Counted from the first letter of the stretch, positions 9,158 through 20,249 are shown. The stretch is DNA of 64,000 nucleotides from Psychrosphaera haliotis (GCF_009728465.1 NZ_WOCD01000003.1:186001-250000); one strand, 5' to 3'. Numbers and translations: made by a program. The notes: generated by a model from the letters alone, not told the origin.

Positions 9158-10981
9158 ATGCGCTTATCTGCTTTAAAAAACAAACTAATTTCAGATAAAA
9201 CTTTAGTTAGTATCGCCCTTGTTACAGCCCTTTCCGCCTGCTCTTCAACAGGCGATAAGCTAGTTGATAACGTAGCTAATAGTGACATGGCTTATGTTGA
9301 CGCTAGCCAACAACTGACAAGTAGCGACTATTCTAAAAAAAGTGGCGGCGTTGCTCCGATTCGTCAGCATGGCTTGATAATGCAATATGCCGACCTGCAC
9401 TTTACGGTACTGCCTGACACAAAATCTTTAGTGGTTAAATCAAAATTAAAGTTAACCAGCGCCAAGCCGACAACAGCTGTCTCTGTGGATTTAGACCGCG
9501 TATTTCAAATAGATAGAGTCATGGTCAACGGGTCAGTATTGCCTGCTTCAAATTATTCAAACCCAAATGGCGAACTTCAATTAAACCTATTGTCAGAAGT
9601 GAGTGGTGAATTTGAGGTTCAAATAGACTATCAAGGTAAACCAAGAGAAGCCATCAGAGCGCCATGGGATGGAGGTTTTGATTGGAAAAAGACCAAATCT
9701 GGAGAGTATTGGATTGCAACCGCTGTTCATGGTGAAGGGTGTGACTTATTCTGGCCTTGCATAGACCAGCCTTACGGTGAAGTGCAAAACATGGACATTA
9801 AGATCACTGTACCTGATAACTTAGTTGCGGCTTCAAACGGTGTGCTCATGAACGTTAGTAGTAATAACGGACAAAAAACCTTCCACTGGCAAACCTCGTC
9901 ACTTCATAATACTTACGCAATTGCACTTAATATAGGTCCTTACGACGTTCTAGAGTCCACCTACAAAAGTGTTTTTGGTAATGATATTCCCGTTTCTTTT
10001 TATCATTTAAAAGAGAATACCGATAAATCGAAAGTGCTTTTTGAAGAAATTCCTCCTATGTTGGACTTTTTTGAAACCGTAATTGGCCCTTATCCATTTG
10101 GTACTGAAAAAATGGGCGTGGCTGAAACGCCTCACTTAGGCATGGAACACCAAACTATCAATGCCTATGGCAATAACTACCGTAAAGACGAGTTTGGTTA
10201 CGACTGGTTGTTACACCACGAGTTTGCGCACGAATGGTTTGGTAACCAACTGACCAACAATAATTGGGATCACATGTGGCTTCACGAAGGATTTGGTTCT
10301 TACATGCAGCCTTTATACACCCAATATTTACATGGTGACATGGCTTATAAAGCCCACTTATTTAAGCAACGTATTGGGTTAATAAACAAGTTCCCAATTG
10401 TCTCCAATAAACCACTGGCCGTTGAAGAGGTTTATAACCGAAAGGTTGGCCCAGGAAATGACATTTATGCCAAAGGGTCTCTTATTTTACATTCGTTAAG
10501 AGAATTAATTGGCGACGAGGCGTTTTTTGATGCAACTCGTCAATTAGTGTACGGCACTACAAAACCAGTACCAGGAAATTTTGCACCAAGATTTAGCGAT
10601 ACCAATGAATTTATCAGCATTGTAAACAACATCACGGGTGAAAACTTACAATGGTTTTTTGATGTTTATATTTATCAGGCAATGCTTCCAGAGCTAATAA
10701 TGGAGCGAACCGAACAAAGTTTAACCTTACGTTGGCAAATAGAGAACAATCGCCCATTTCCTATACCGCTTGATGTGAGTATTAATGGTAAGGTGCAGAC
10801 ACTCATTTTAGATGAGCCAAAAACCATTGAGGTTAGCCGCAAGGACGTTGTTATTGTTGACCCACTATCTAAAGTTTTACGTCATCAAGAAAACATTGAA
10901 CGTTATAAAGCGTATTTAAAAGCGCAACGTGAAATGAAAATGGCTGAATTTAATAAAAAAATCAAAAAGGCGGAGAAGTAA
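9158..10981 (+). CDS. M1-family metallopeptidase, lipoprotein
   Basis: A 607-residue gluzincin aminopeptidase. The N-terminus has a basic stretch, a hydrophobic segment and the lipobox L-S-A-C (Cys at about 28), so it is probably membrane-anchored in the envelope. The M1 motifs are GMEHQ (variant of GxMEN) and HEFAHEWFG with the third zinc ligand in WLHEGFGSY. The following MAPEG gene starts within its stop codon (TAATG), so the two are probably co-translated. Confidence 0.9.
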   Translation: MRLSALKNKLISDKTLVSIALVTALSACSSTGDKLVDNVANSDMAYVDASQQLTSSDYSKKSGGVAPIRQHGLIMQYADLHFTVLPDTKSLVVKSKLKLTSAKPTTAVSVDLDRVFQIDRVMVNGSVLPASNYSNPNGELQLNLLSEVSGEFEVQIDYQGKPREAIRAPWDGGFDWKKTKSGEYWIATAVHGEGCDLFWPCIDQPYGEVQNMDIKITVPDNLVAASNGVLMNVSSNNGQKTFHWQTSSLHNTYAIALNIGPYDVLESTYKSVFGNDIPVSFYHLKENTDKSKVLFEEIPPMLDFFETVIGPYPFGTEKMGVAETPHLGMEHQTINAYGNNYRKDEFGYDWLLHHEFAHEWFGNQLTNNNWDHMWLHEGFGSYMQPLYTQYLHGDMAYKAHLFKQRIGLINKFPIVSNKPLAVEEVYNRKVGPGNDIYAKGSLILHSLRELIGDEAFFDATRQLVYGTTKPVPGNFAPRFSDTNEFISIVNNITGENLQWFFDVYIYQAMLPELIMERTEQSLTLRWQIENNRPFPIPLDVSINGKVQTLILDEPKTIEVSRKDVVIVDPLSKVLRHQENIERYKAYLKAQREMKMAEFNKKIKKAEK

Positions 10982-11403
10982 TGTTTTATCCTATGTTTGC
11001 CATGTTTATGTTAATTTTTGTAGTAGGTGTGGTGACAGCACGAGCCAGATTTAGCAACATTAAAAGCCGAGACGTGAGTCCTAAATACTTTTTGTTGATG
11101 CAAGGCGATAACGTGCCTGAGTCTGTTTTAAAAACAGGTCGTTGCTTCAGCAATCAATTTGAGTTCCCAATGCTCTTTTTTGTGGTTTGTTTGGCTTATA
11201 TGGTTTTAGGTTTTGAGACCTTAACAGGTTGTATTGCGGCATGGACTTTTGTCGTATTTCGTTTTATCCATGCCTTCATATTCTTAACAAGTAATAACCT
11301 GATTAAACGTATGCTAACGTTTTGGGCGGGTGTATTAGCGGTTATCGTTATGTGGATTGATCTATTTATCCTTGTCAGCGCTAACGGCGGGCTCAATAAC
11401 TAG
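10981..11403 (+). CDS. MAPEG-family membrane protein
   Basis: A 140-residue protein with four hydrophobic segments, resembling the MAPEG family (membrane-associated eicosanoid/glutathione proteins). Bacterial members often have glutathione-linked or unknown roles. Conserved features are the first transmembrane helix followed by RARFSN and the FRFIHAFIF segment. Its start overlaps the M1 peptidase stop by one base. Its last 42 bases overlap the convergent CNNM gene. Confidence 0.82.
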   Translation: MFYPMFAMFMLIFVVGVVTARARFSNIKSRDVSPKYFLLMQGDNVPESVLKTGRCFSNQFEFPMLFFVVCLAYMVLGFETLTGCIAAWTFVVFRFIHAFIFLTSNNLIKRMLTFWAGVLAVIVMWIDLFILVSANGGLNN

Positions 11404-12453
11404 GTTTTCATCGGCATTTAAGTCAGGGTCTATTAAAGGCTCTGACTCTCCTTTTACACTCTCTTTATCAACCTCAGCACTATTATCTTTTTCATCAAAT
11501 ATATGAACCTGCAATAAGGCTTCTAATAAGTCTTCAAGCGTCACAATGCCTCTTACTTCGCCATATTCATCAATGATCAAACTCATATGAATGTGTTTAG
11601 TTAACATATTAGTAAACAGGCTTGGCAGGCTCATGCTTTCAGACACCACATACAATGGCTTGGTCAGTTTACCTATTTTATAGTTTGGCTTAACACGTAC
11701 ATTGGCAAGAATCGCATCGCTTTTAAATACATACCCAATAATGTCGTCTGGGTCTTTATCAAATACTAAAATGCGAGAAAACTGGTTTGAACCATGCTGT
11801 TTACAAAAATCTTCAACGGACATTTCTTTTGAGATACGAAACAACTTGTTCCTTGGCGTTAAAATGTTGCGAATAGCCGTGTGCCTGAACTTCATTAAAC
11901 CTTTAATAATTTCAGACTCTTGCTGATGCAAAGCACCCACTTGAGAACCAAACATCGCCATGGCTTCAATCTCAGCTCGCACGTGTTTCCCGTCATCTTC
12001 TTTTTTGCTAAACAAGGTAGTTATTTGATCTGAAAGCCAAACAAAAGGAGCCAATATTCGTACCATAAAGACTAAAATTAATGACACCGACGGTGCCAAT
12101 GTTCGCCAGTGGTTTGCCCCTAGTGTTTTAGGGATAATTTCAGATAATACTAAAACTAATAAAGTCATTACCGCCGACGCAATACCAATCGCTGCATCAC
12201 CATAAATAGCAGCGGCTTGTGCACCAACACCTGCAGCACCAGCTGTATGCGCTACGGTATTTAATGTAAGGATGGCAGCCAAAGGCTGGTCTACACGCGC
12301 TTTTAACTTATCAATTCGTTCTGCAACTGTGGCATTTTTTTCTGTTAATGCTTGAATATAGCTTGGCGTAATACTGAGTAATACGGCTTCCAAAACACTG
12401 CATATAAACGAAATCCCAATCGCTAAAACGCCATAAATTAACAATAAAGTCAC
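11362..12453 (-). CDS. CNNM/CorC-type transporter-associated protein (DUF21 plus CBS pair)
   Basis: A 363-residue membrane protein with an N-terminal DUF21/CNNM region of about four hydrophobic segments (1-150), then two CBS domains (about 195-320) and an acidic C-terminal tail. The family is linked to magnesium, cobalt or other divalent cation efflux. It lacks the C-terminal CorC_HlyC domain of larger relatives. The start is GTG 12453 with AGGTT upstream. Its 3' end overlaps the MAPEG gene. Confidence 0.85.
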   Translation of the reverse strand: MTLLLIYGVLAIGISFICSVLEAVLLSITPSYIQALTEKNATVAERIDKLKARVDQPLAAILTLNTVAHTAGAAGVGAQAAAIYGDAAIGIASAVMTLLVLVLSEIIPKTLGANHWRTLAPSVSLILVFMVRILAPFVWLSDQITTLFSKKEDDGKHVRAEIEAMAMFGSQVGALHQQESEIIKGLMKFRHTAIRNILTPRNKLFRISKEMSVEDFCKQHGSNQFSRILVFDKDPDDIIGYVFKSDAILANVRVKPNYKIGKLTKPLYVVSESMSLPSLFTNMLTKHIHMSLIIDEYGEVRGIVTLEDLLEALLQVHIFDEKDNSAEVDKESVKGESEPLIDPDLNADENLVIEPAVSADKDK

Positions 12454-12487
12454 TAACCTGTACTTCCCTTTTAAATAAAAAAAATTT

Positions 12488-12517
12488 AAACAATAAAAAA
12501 GGCTACCTAAGCAGCCT
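12488..12517 (-). terminator. Terminator downstream of thiolase gene (minus strand)
   Basis: Read on the minus strand, an AGGCTGC/GTAGCCT stem with one mismatch is followed by a T-run. It lies between the thiolase stop and the CNNM gene start. Confidence 0.7.
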
Positions 12518-12563
12518 CTTTAGTAAAACCTTATGCCCTTCTCTATACGAGCATAGTTGAAAC

Positions 12564-13748
12564 TTAGAGCATTTCTACTGTAATTGCAGTTGCTTCACCA
12601 CCACCAATACATAGTGATGCTAAACCTTTTTTCAAGCCTTTGTTTTGTAAGGCGTGCAATAATGTAACAATAATTCGCGCACCAGACGCTCCCAACGGGT
12701 GACCTAAAGCACACGCACCGCCATGTACATTCACTTTTTCAGCTGGAAGAGACATCTCTCTCATCGCCGCCATTGTCACCATTGCGAAGGCTTCATTAAT
12801 TTCAAATAAATCAACGTCAGATGTGCTCCAACCAGCCTTCTCTAGCGCACTTTCCATGGCACCAATTGGCGCAGTTGTGAACTTCTCAGGCTCAATAGAA
12901 TTTGTTGCATGACTCACCATTTTTGCCAATGGTTTTAAACCACGACGTTCTGCCTCAGACAGCTTCATCATAACTAAAGCCGCAGCACCGTCACTGATAG
13001 ACGATGAATTAGCAGCAGTGATAGTGCCATCTTTTGCAAACGCAGGACGAAGTGTAGGAATTTTGTCAATTCGAGCAGCGCCAGGCTGTTCATCAACAGA
13101 AACCGTAACGTCACCTTTGCGAGTTGAATAAGTCACTGGCGCAATTTCATTATCAAAACGACCGCTTGCAATCGCTTCTTGAGCTCTTGTTAGTGAACGG
13201 ATTGCGTACTCATCTAAAGATTCACGAGTAAACTTAAATTCGTCGGCTGTATCTTGCGCAAAACAACCCATGGCTTTACCTTGATATGCATCTTCAAGGC
13301 CATCTAAAAACATATGGTCCATTGCTTTACCATGACCCATTCGCATGCCACCGCGTGCATTTGGTAACATATAAGGCGCATTTGTCATGCTTTCTAAACC
13401 ACCCACTACCGCAATATTAATTGAGCCAGCTTGAATAAAGTCATTGGCCATCATGGCTGCTTTCATGCCAGAGCCACATACTTTGTTGATTGTGGTTGCA
13501 CCTGCCGATAATTGTACGCCAGCTTTAATGGCTGCTTGACGCGCTGGTGCTTGACCTAAGCCCGCAGGTAACACACAACCCATAATGACTTCGTCAATAT
13601 CAGTCCCTGTAATACCGGCACTTTCAATGGCTGATTTAATTGCTGTCGCGCCCAAGTCTGGAGCAGATACTGAAGACAAAGAACCTTGGAAACCACCTAA
13701 CGGCGTACGTTTAGCGGATACGATTACTACTGGATCATGATTTGACAT
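12564..13748 (-). CDS. Acetyl-CoA C-acetyltransferase (thiolase)
   Basis: A 394-residue degradative or biosynthetic thiolase that interconverts acetoacetyl-CoA with acetyl-CoA. The nucleophilic Cys is in NKVCGSGMKA (about 90), with the C-terminal GHPLGASGARI His and the CIGGGEA Cys. I start at ATG 13748, with AAGAGGT upstream; an upstream extension to 13805 has no family support. It is divergent from liuR, next to a LiuR-type operator, so it probably completes leucine breakdown from acetoacetyl-CoA. Confidence 0.92.
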   Translation of the reverse strand: MSNHDPVVIVSAKRTPLGGFQGSLSSVSAPDLGATAIKSAIESAGITGTDIDEVIMGCVLPAGLGQAPARQAAIKAGVQLSAGATTINKVCGSGMKAAMMANDFIQAGSINIAVVGGLESMTNAPYMLPNARGGMRMGHGKAMDHMFLDGLEDAYQGKAMGCFAQDTADEFKFTRESLDEYAIRSLTRAQEAIASGRFDNEIAPVTYSTRKGDVTVSVDEQPGAARIDKIPTLRPAFAKDGTITAANSSSISDGAAALVMMKLSEAERRGLKPLAKMVSHATNSIEPEKFTTAPIGAMESALEKAGWSTSDVDLFEINEAFAMVTMAAMREMSLPAEKVNVHGGACALGHPLGASGARIIVTLLHALQNKGLKKGLASLCIGGGEATAITVEML

Positions 13749-13903
13749 TTTAATACCTCTTAATATTTTTATGCGGGCATAGTACGACTTAACAAATCGT
13801 TTCACAAACTCCGCTTACGCGAATAAAAATTAGCAAATGGCAGAAAAAATTTACATTTTAGCGAAATACCATCATTTACGACGTTGGTAGGACACTTTAT
13901 TAG

Positions 13904-13921
13904 GTTTACGTTAACGTAAAC
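13904..13921. promoter_or_regulatory. LiuR operator and liuR promoter
   Basis: GTTTACGTTAACGTAAAC is a perfect 18-bp palindrome 43 bases before liuR. It matches the TTTACGT-type motif known for LiuR in marine Gammaproteobacteria. A candidate promoter (TTTACG, 17 bases, TAAACT at 13928-13933) has its -35 box inside the palindrome, so a bound regulator would block it. Confidence 0.85.
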
Positions 13922-13963
13922 TTACCCTAAACTGATCGTAGAAAAAAAACTCTAGGTAACATA

Positions 13964-14371
13964 ATGACGGCTAACTCAACTCAACAATCGAATAATACAA
14001 GTATCACCTACACCATTGGTGAGCTTGCAAAAGAGTTTGATATTACAACTCGAAGTATTCGTTTTTATGAAGATGCGCAGTTGTTATCGCCAACACGAAA
14101 TGGCCAAACTCGGGTTTATAGCCCAAAAGACAGAACGCGTTTGAAGCTGGTATTAAGAGGCAAACGCCTTGGGTTTTCATTGCAGGAAACTAAAACCATT
14201 TTTGAGCTTTATGACAACGAAGATACCGAAGAGAAACAATTGCACATAATGTTGGAATTAATTGAAGACAAAAAGCAGAAATTAATCCAGCAACAACAAG
14301 ACATTGCCGATGTTCTAAAAGATTTATCAGAATTAGAAAGCGGCTGTAAAGATTCATTAGCTAAACTGTAA
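13964..14371 (+). CDS. liuR: MerR-family regulator of leucine degradation, LiuR
   Basis: A 135-residue MerR-family protein with the winged helix at about 15-85 (YTIGELAKEF, TTRSIRFYED, RVYSPKDR) and a C-terminal coiled coil at about 95-130. The LKLVLRGKRLGFSL segment is typical of LiuR, which represses branched-chain amino acid degradation genes until a pathway intermediate is present. It sits directly upstream of liuA behind its own operator, which indicates autoregulation. Confidence 0.9.
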   Translation: MTANSTQQSNNTSITYTIGELAKEFDITTRSIRFYEDAQLLSPTRNGQTRVYSPKDRTRLKLVLRGKRLGFSLQETKTIFELYDNEDTEEKQLHIMLELIEDKKQKLIQQQQDIADVLKDLSELESGCKDSLAKL

Positions 14372-14452
14372 GCGTTCATATAGCTAACTACTTTGGCAAA
14401 ATAATAAAAATACTAATTTAAATATCAAATTCAACAGATAAAGAGACCTATT

Positions 14453-15622
14453 ATGATCAGTTCATTTTCATCACTAAACTTCAACCTTGGCGAAACCGTA
14501 GACATGATCCGCGACACAGTAAACGCCTTTGCTCGCGACGAAATTGCGCCTCGTGCTGAACAAATAGATCACGACAACGAATTCCCAAGAGACTTATGGC
14601 GTAAATTTGGTGAGCTAGGCTTACTAGGCATGACGGTAGAAGAGCAATATGGCGGTTCGGACTTAGGTTACTTAGAACACGTTGTTGCAATGCAAGAAAT
14701 TAGTCGTGCCTCTGCATCTGTTGGCCTTAGCTACGGCGCTATGTCTAACCTGTGCTTAAACCAATTAAGCAAAAACGGTTCACATGAACAAAAATTAAAA
14801 TATCTTCCAAAACTTTGTTCTGGCGAGCACGTAGGTGCATTAGCAATGTCTGAGCCTAATGCTGGTTCTGACGTGGTAAGCATGAAACTTAAAGCTGAGA
14901 AAAAAGGCGATAAGTACATTCTTAACGGTAACAAAATGTGGATCACAAACGGTCCAGACGCTGATGTTTACGTTATTTACGCAAAAACAGACCTTAATGC
15001 CGGTTCTAAAGGTATTACCGCGTTTATTGTAGAGCGTGATTATCCTGGTTTCTCTCGTCACCAGAAACTAGATAAGTTGGGTATGCGTGGTTCTAATACT
15101 TGTGAATTAGTATTTGAAGACTGTGAAGTACCTGCAGAAAATATTTTAGGTCATGAAAACAAAGGCGTTCGCGTACTTATGTCTGGTTTAGATTATGAGC
15201 GCGTGGTTTTATCTGGTGGCCCACTAGGTATTATGGATGCGTGTATGGACATCGTAGTTCCTTACATTCACGACCGCAAACAGTTTGGTCAATCTATTGG
15301 TGAATTCCAGCTAGTACAAGGCAAAGTTGCTGACATGTATACCGGTATGCAAGCGGCTAAGTCTTATGTATACGCAGTGGCACAAGCCTGTGACCGCGGT
15401 GAAACAACTCGTAAAGATGCAGCAGCGGTTATTTTATACTCTGCTGAATTAGCCACCAAAATGGCGCTTGATGCGATTCAACTACTAGGTGGTAACGGTT
15501 ACATCAACGAATTCCCAACAGGACGTTTATTGCGTGACGCTAAGTTGTATGAGATTGGTGCTGGCACGTCAGAAATTCGTCGTATGCTTATTGGTCGCGA
15601 ATTATTCAACGAATCTAACTAA
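14453..15622 (+). CDS. liuA: Isovaleryl-CoA dehydrogenase
   Basis: It oxidises isovaleryl-CoA to 3-methylcrotonyl-CoA with FAD, passing electrons to ETF, in leucine breakdown. The 389 residues have the usual acyl-CoA dehydrogenase layout. MSEPNAGSD is the flavin signature, YERVVLSGG carries the Glu position used as catalytic base in isovaleryl-CoA dehydrogenases, and the C-terminal [16 protein letters not shown] is conserved. It is the first enzyme gene of the operon. Confidence 0.95.
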   Translation: MISSFSSLNFNLGETVDMIRDTVNAFARDEIAPRAEQIDHDNEFPRDLWRKFGELGLLGMTVEEQYGGSDLGYLEHVVAMQEISRASASVGLSYGAMSNLCLNQLSKNGSHEQKLKYLPKLCSGEHVGALAMSEPNAGSDVVSMKLKAEKKGDKYILNGNKMWITNGPDADVYVIYAKTDLNAGSKGITAFIVERDYPGFSRHQKLDKLGMRGSNTCELVFEDCEVPAENILGHENKGVRVLMSGLDYERVVLSGGPLGIMDACMDIVVPYIHDRKQFGQSIGEFQLVQGKVADMYTGMQAAKSYVYAVAQACDRGETTRKDAAAVILYSAELATKMALDAIQLLGGNGYINEFPTGRLLRDAKLYEIGAGTSEIRRMLIGRELFNESN

Positions 15623-15649
15623 GTTTAATTTTTGAAAATGACAAAGACT

Positions 15650-15686
15650 AAGAGGTTATGTTTTTTAAACAGACCTCTTTGTTTTA
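15650..15686 (+). terminator. Intra-operon hairpin between liuA and liuB
   Basis: AAGAGGT (15650-15656) pairs with ACCTCTT (15673-15679) around a T-rich loop and is followed by TGTTTTATT. It could partly terminate transcription or stabilise the liuA end of the message. Confidence 0.55.
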
Positions 15687-15717
15687 TTCCAGTTAACCTG
15701 AATACGAAGATAAAATT

Positions 15718-17328
15718 ATGGCTAAGATCACAAGTAAGGTAAATCCTCGCTCGCAAGAATTTTTGGATAAGCAAAATGCCATGCAGGCTGTTGTTGATGA
15801 TGTTCAACAAAACGTAAATAAAATTAAATTAGGTGGTGGTGAGAAGTCTAAAGCTCGCCATGAATCACGCGGAAAACTTTTTGTTCGTGACCGCATTGAA
15901 AAGCTAATCGACCCTGGCTCAGCCTTTTTAGAAGTTGGTCAATTTGCTGGTTTTGACGTATACGATGACTATACACCTTGTGCTGGCGTTGTTGCGGGTG
16001 TTGGCCGAGTATCTGGCGTTGAATGCATGATCATTGGTAACGACGCTACTGTTAAAGGCGGCACTTACTATCCGCTTACCGTTAAAAAACATTTACGCGC
16101 TCAAGAAATAGCTGAGCGTTGTCACCTACCCTGTATTTACTTAGTTGATTCAGGTGGCGCTAACCTTCCTCAGCAAGACGATGTATTCCCGGACAAAAAT
16201 CACTTTGGTCGTATTTTCTTTAATCAAGCCAATATGTCAGCCAAAGGCATTCCACAAATAGCCGTGGTTATGGGCCTTTGTACCGCAGGTGGTGCCTATG
16301 TACCGGCTATGGCTGATGAAAGTATTATCGTAAAAGAACAAGGCACTATATTCTTAGCGGGTCCTCCACTTGTTAAAGCGGCAACGGGCGAAGAAGTGTC
16401 TGCTGAAGAGCTGGGCGGCGCAGACGTACATTGTAAAATTTCAGGTGTGGCAGATCATTACGCACAAAATGACGAGCACGCGTTGCAAATTGCTCGAAGC
16501 TGTATTGCCAGAACCAACCGCAATAAAAACCTTCAAGTCCTGGATACAAGACCTTCAGAAGAGCCACTTTACGATGCCAAAGAGCTTTATGGCATTGTAG
16601 GTACCGACTTGAAAAAACCATTTGATGTTAAAGAGGTTATCGCTCGTATCGTTGACGGCTCTGACTTTGATGAATTTAAACAGCATTACGGCGCGACGTT
16701 AGTATGTGGTTTTGCCCGTATTTTTGGTAACCCGGTTGGTATTGTTGCGAACAACGGCATCCTGTTTTCTGAATCTGCTGAAAAAGGCGCTCACTTTATT
16801 GAATTGTGTTCACAGCGCAAAATACCTTTATTGTTCTTACAAAACATTACTGGCTTTATGGTTGGTAAAAAATATGAACATCAAGGTATCGCAAAACACG
16901 GTGCAAAAATGGTTATGGCGGTGTCTTGTGCAAAAGTGCCTAAATTCACCGTATTGATTGGTGGCTCTTATGGCGCTGGTAACTACGGCATGTGTGGTCG
17001 CGCTTATGACCCAACGATGATGTGGATGTGGCCAAATTCTCGTATTTCAGTGATGGGTGGCGAACAAGCTGCGGGCGTAATGGCACAGGTAACCAAAGAT
17101 GGTATGGCGCGTCGTGGTGAATCTTGGACTGACGAGCAGGAAGCGGAATTTAAAAAGCCAATTGCAGATCAGTACGAAAAACAAGGTCATCCTTATTATG
17201 CCTCTGGTCGATTATGGGACGATGGCATTATTGACCCTGCACAAACTCGTATGACCGTTGGTTTAGCTTTATCAGCGTCGTTAAATGCACCAATTGAGGA
17301 CACCAAATTTGGTGTCTTCAGAATGTAA
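15718..17328 (+). CDS. liuB: Methylcrotonyl-CoA carboxylase, carboxyltransferase subunit
   Basis: The beta subunit moves the carboxyl group from biotin to 3-methylcrotonyl-CoA, giving 3-methylglutaconyl-CoA. The 536 residues match the family. Visible features are the N-terminal carboxyltransferase domain ([28 protein letters not shown]) and the C-terminal domain ([35 protein letters not shown]). Its partner is LiuD. Confidence 0.96.
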   Translation: MAKITSKVNPRSQEFLDKQNAMQAVVDDVQQNVNKIKLGGGEKSKARHESRGKLFVRDRIEKLIDPGSAFLEVGQFAGFDVYDDYTPCAGVVAGVGRVSGVECMIIGNDATVKGGTYYPLTVKKHLRAQEIAERCHLPCIYLVDSGGANLPQQDDVFPDKNHFGRIFFNQANMSAKGIPQIAVVMGLCTAGGAYVPAMADESIIVKEQGTIFLAGPPLVKAATGEEVSAEELGGADVHCKISGVADHYAQNDEHALQIARSCIARTNRNKNLQVLDTRPSEEPLYDAKELYGIVGTDLKKPFDVKEVIARIVDGSDFDEFKQHYGATLVCGFARIFGNPVGIVANNGILFSESAEKGAHFIELCSQRKIPLLFLQNITGFMVGKKYEHQGIAKHGAKMVMAVSCAKVPKFTVLIGGSYGAGNYGMCGRAYDPTMMWMWPNSRISVMGGEQAAGVMAQVTKDGMARRGESWTDEQEAEFKKPIADQYEKQGHPYYASGRLWDDGIIDPAQTRMTVGLALSASLNAPIEDTKFGVFRM

Positions 17329-17341
17329 TTGGAGCCTAATT

Positions 17342-18214
17342 ATGAGTTCAAATAAAGTAGACAACGTAGCTTTAAATACAGAACAGTCTGGATCTGCAGT
17401 GCTTGTTCATATGGATGAGCGCGGCGTAGCAACCGTGACCTTAAATCGCCCGACAAAACATAATGCCTTTGACGATGCAATAATCAGTGATTTAACCGCT
17501 GCCTTTCAAGCCATTGAGCAAAACCCAGAAGCAAGAGTATTAGTGCTTGCTTCTAACGGTAAAAGCTTTAGTGCCGGCGCAGATTTATCATGGATGAAAC
17601 GCATGGCGGGTTATTCATATGAAGAGAACCTGCAAGACGCAAAAGCCTTAGCTGAAATGTTACGTGTGCTTAATTTTATGTCCATTCCAACCATTGCAAA
17701 AGTGCAAGGTGCCGCCTTTGGTGGTGCAGTTGGTTTAGTGGCCTGTTGTGACATAGCCGTTGCGTCCGACCGAGCTAGCTTTTGTTTAAGTGAAGTCAAA
17801 CTAGGATTAATTCCAGCAACAATTAGTCCGTATGTGGTTGATGCTATTGGTGCTCGCGCGTCACGTCGGTATTTTCAAACGGCGGAACGTTTTTCGGCAG
17901 AAGCAGCAAAACAACTTAATTTAGTAAGCGAAGTTACCTCATTAGAGCAATTAGACGACCAAGTAGAAGCTATGATTGGCGCCTTAATATCCAATGGTCC
18001 TGTAGCAATGAAAGCCGCAAAACAGTTAGTTTTTGATGTGCAAAACTTTGATGCATCTACCAAAGGACTAGAGCAAGGCTCAGCGTTGATTAACGATACC
18101 AGCGAGCGTATTGCCGCTATAAGAGTATCGGAAGAAGGCCAAGAAGGCTTAACCGCTTTCTTTGATAAACGCAGTGCCAACTGGACACAATCGACTCCGT
18201 CAGATAAGGGTTAA
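17342..18214 (+). CDS. liuC: Methylglutaconyl-CoA hydratase
   Basis: An enoyl-CoA hydratase-family enzyme that hydrates 3-methylglutaconyl-CoA to HMG-CoA. FSAGADLSWM (oxyanion loop) and GAAFGGAVGLVACCD (second oxyanion motif) are visible. I start at ATG 17342, with GGAG upstream, giving 290 residues. It follows liuB by 13 bases, and its stop lies against the start of liuD. Confidence 0.93.
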   Translation: MSSNKVDNVALNTEQSGSAVLVHMDERGVATVTLNRPTKHNAFDDAIISDLTAAFQAIEQNPEARVLVLASNGKSFSAGADLSWMKRMAGYSYEENLQDAKALAEMLRVLNFMSIPTIAKVQGAAFGGAVGLVACCDIAVASDRASFCLSEVKLGLIPATISPYVVDAIGARASRRYFQTAERFSAEAAKQLNLVSEVTSLEQLDDQVEAMIGALISNGPVAMKAAKQLVFDVQNFDASTKGLEQGSALINDTSERIAAIRVSEEGQEGLTAFFDKRSANWTQSTPSDKG

Positions 18215-18225
18215 TGGAATTTCTT

Positions 18226-20247
18226 ATGTTTAATAAAATTTTAATAGCAAACCGAGGCGAAATCGCCTGTCGCGTTATCGAAACGGCCCATAAAATGGGT
18301 ATTCGTTGTGTGGCTGTTTACTCTGAAGCTGACGCGGATTCTCGTCATGTCAGTATGGCAGACGAAGCGTTCTTAATTGGTCCAGCACCGAGCAAAGACT
18401 CATACTTAAAATACGAAACCATTATAGACGTTGCCAAAAAAGCGGGCGCGCAAGCTATTCATCCTGGTTATGGATTTTTGTCTGAAAACTCTTTATTTGC
18501 CCAAGCCTGTGCAGACAATGATATTGTTTTTATTGGACCTCCAATTGGTGCCATCGAAGCGATGGGATCAAAAAGTGCCGCTAAGATCATCATGGAAAAA
18601 GCCAATGTACCATTAGTACCTGGTTACCATGGCGACAATCAAGACCCAGCATTCCTAAAAGCTGAATCTGCAAAAATTGGCTACCCGCAACTATTAAAAG
18701 CAGCGTACGGCGGCGGTGGTAAAGGGATGCGTATTGTTGAAAATGAAAAAGAATTTGACGATGCCCTCGCCTCAGCTAAACGTGAAGCCATTAATGGTTT
18801 TGGCAACGATAAAATGCTTATTGAGCGTTATTTAACAAAACCTCGCCACGTTGAAATACAAGTATTCTGTGACCAACATGGCAATGGTGTTTATTTGGCA
18901 GAGCGCGACTGCTCTGTTCAGCGTCGTCACCAAAAAGTGATTGAAGAAGCGCCAGCACCTGGTTTACCAACAGAAATACGCATCGCCATGGGTGAAGCTG
19001 CTGTTAGAGCCGCGCAAGCAATTGATTACGAAGGGGCCGGTACCGTTGAATTTCTATATGACGTAGACGGGTCTTTCTACTTCATGGAAATGAATACACG
19101 TCTGCAAGTTGAACACCCTGTAACTGAAATGATCACAGGTCAAGATTTAGTGCAGTGGCAATTACAAATAGCATCAGGCGAATCACTGCCGATATCGCAA
19201 CAAGACGTCGCGGTTAATGGACACGCTTTTGAAGTACGTATTTATGCTGAAGATCCAGACAACGACTTTTTACCGGCCACGGGTCATCTTCATTATTTAC
19301 GTCAACCTGAGCAAAATCGTCACGTTCGAGTTGATACGGGCGTTCGTGAGAACGACGAAGTGTCGACTTTTTACGACCCAATGATCGCTAAGCTAATTGT
19401 GTGGGATGAAAATCGTGAACGTGCCTTACAACGAATGTTGCGCGCTTTAGATGACTATCGTATTGCCGGTGTTACCACCAACTTAGCGTTTTTAGCCAGC
19501 CTACTTGAGCATAAGTCATTTCAAGCTGCAGACTTAGACACCAACTTTATTACTAAACATAACGATGACTTGTTTGTTTCTAAAACAAAAAACCAAGAAC
19601 AGTCCTTAGCGTTAGCAGCCTTGTATCAATTGTTAAAACAAGCCAACGATAATGCGACTCTTGCTGAGACATCGAGTGATCCATTCTCTCCTTGGCATGG
19701 ATTTACCGGTTGGAAAGTCAACGAAGCCCAGCAATTTACCGTGAAGTTAACCGATGAATCTGGTGAAGCGCATGTGATATCAGCGGAACAAGTTGATAAT
19801 GCTTATACGATGGCGGTAGCTGGTAATGATAGCGTTACCGATAGTAAATTGCTTGTCACTGGTACACTAAATAACGATGAATTATTGGCCTCTATTGATG
19901 GTCATCAAATTAACGTCACCGTTGCTGACTTTGACAATAAACTAACGGTATTTAACAACAACGATATAACAACATTCACTAAAGACATTCCTGTTGACTA
20001 TGCCAATGCCGAGCTAGAACAAGGTGGCGGTTTAACGGCCCCAATGAACGGCACATTAGTTGACGTTATGGTGAGTGCGGGTGACAAGGTTACTGCAGAG
20101 CAAAATCTGATCATCATGGAAGCCATGAAAATGGAATACACAATTAAAGCGCCAAAAGACGGCGTGGTGAAAGAAGTATTTTTTGCTCCGGGTGATTTAG
20201 TAGCAGACGGCGCGGAGCTTATTGCAATTGAATACGAAGAGGAATAG
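18226..20247 (+). CDS. liuD: Methylcrotonyl-CoA carboxylase, biotin carboxylase/carrier subunit
   Basis: The alpha subunit carboxylates its own biotin with ATP and bicarbonate. It has the biotin carboxylase N-terminus ([14 protein letters not shown]), the ATP-grasp loop [11 protein letters not shown], and a C-terminal biotinyl domain with the modified Lys in MEAMKMEY (about residue 635). I prefer ATG 18226 (GGA seven bases upstream; the protein begins M-F-N-K-I-L), giving 673 residues. ATG 18214, overlapping the liuC stop, would add four residues. Confidence 0.95.
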   Translation: MFNKILIANRGEIACRVIETAHKMGIRCVAVYSEADADSRHVSMADEAFLIGPAPSKDSYLKYETIIDVAKKAGAQAIHPGYGFLSENSLFAQACADNDIVFIGPPIGAIEAMGSKSAAKIIMEKANVPLVPGYHGDNQDPAFLKAESAKIGYPQLLKAAYGGGGKGMRIVENEKEFDDALASAKREAINGFGNDKMLIERYLTKPRHVEIQVFCDQHGNGVYLAERDCSVQRRHQKVIEEAPAPGLPTEIRIAMGEAAVRAAQAIDYEGAGTVEFLYDVDGSFYFMEMNTRLQVEHPVTEMITGQDLVQWQLQIASGESLPISQQDVAVNGHAFEVRIYAEDPDNDFLPATGHLHYLRQPEQNRHVRVDTGVRENDEVSTFYDPMIAKLIVWDENRERALQRMLRALDDYRIAGVTTNLAFLASLLEHKSFQAADLDTNFITKHNDDLFVSKTKNQEQSLALAALYQLLKQANDNATLAETSSDPFSPWHGFTGWKVNEAQQFTVKLTDESGEAHVISAEQVDNAYTMAVAGNDSVTDSKLLVTGTLNNDELLASIDGHQINVTVADFDNKLTVFNNNDITTFTKDIPVDYANAELEQGGGLTAPMNGTLVDVMVSAGDKVTAEQNLIIMEAMKMEYTIKAPKDGVVKEVFFAPGDLVADGAELIAIEYEEE

Positions 20248-20249
20248 TT

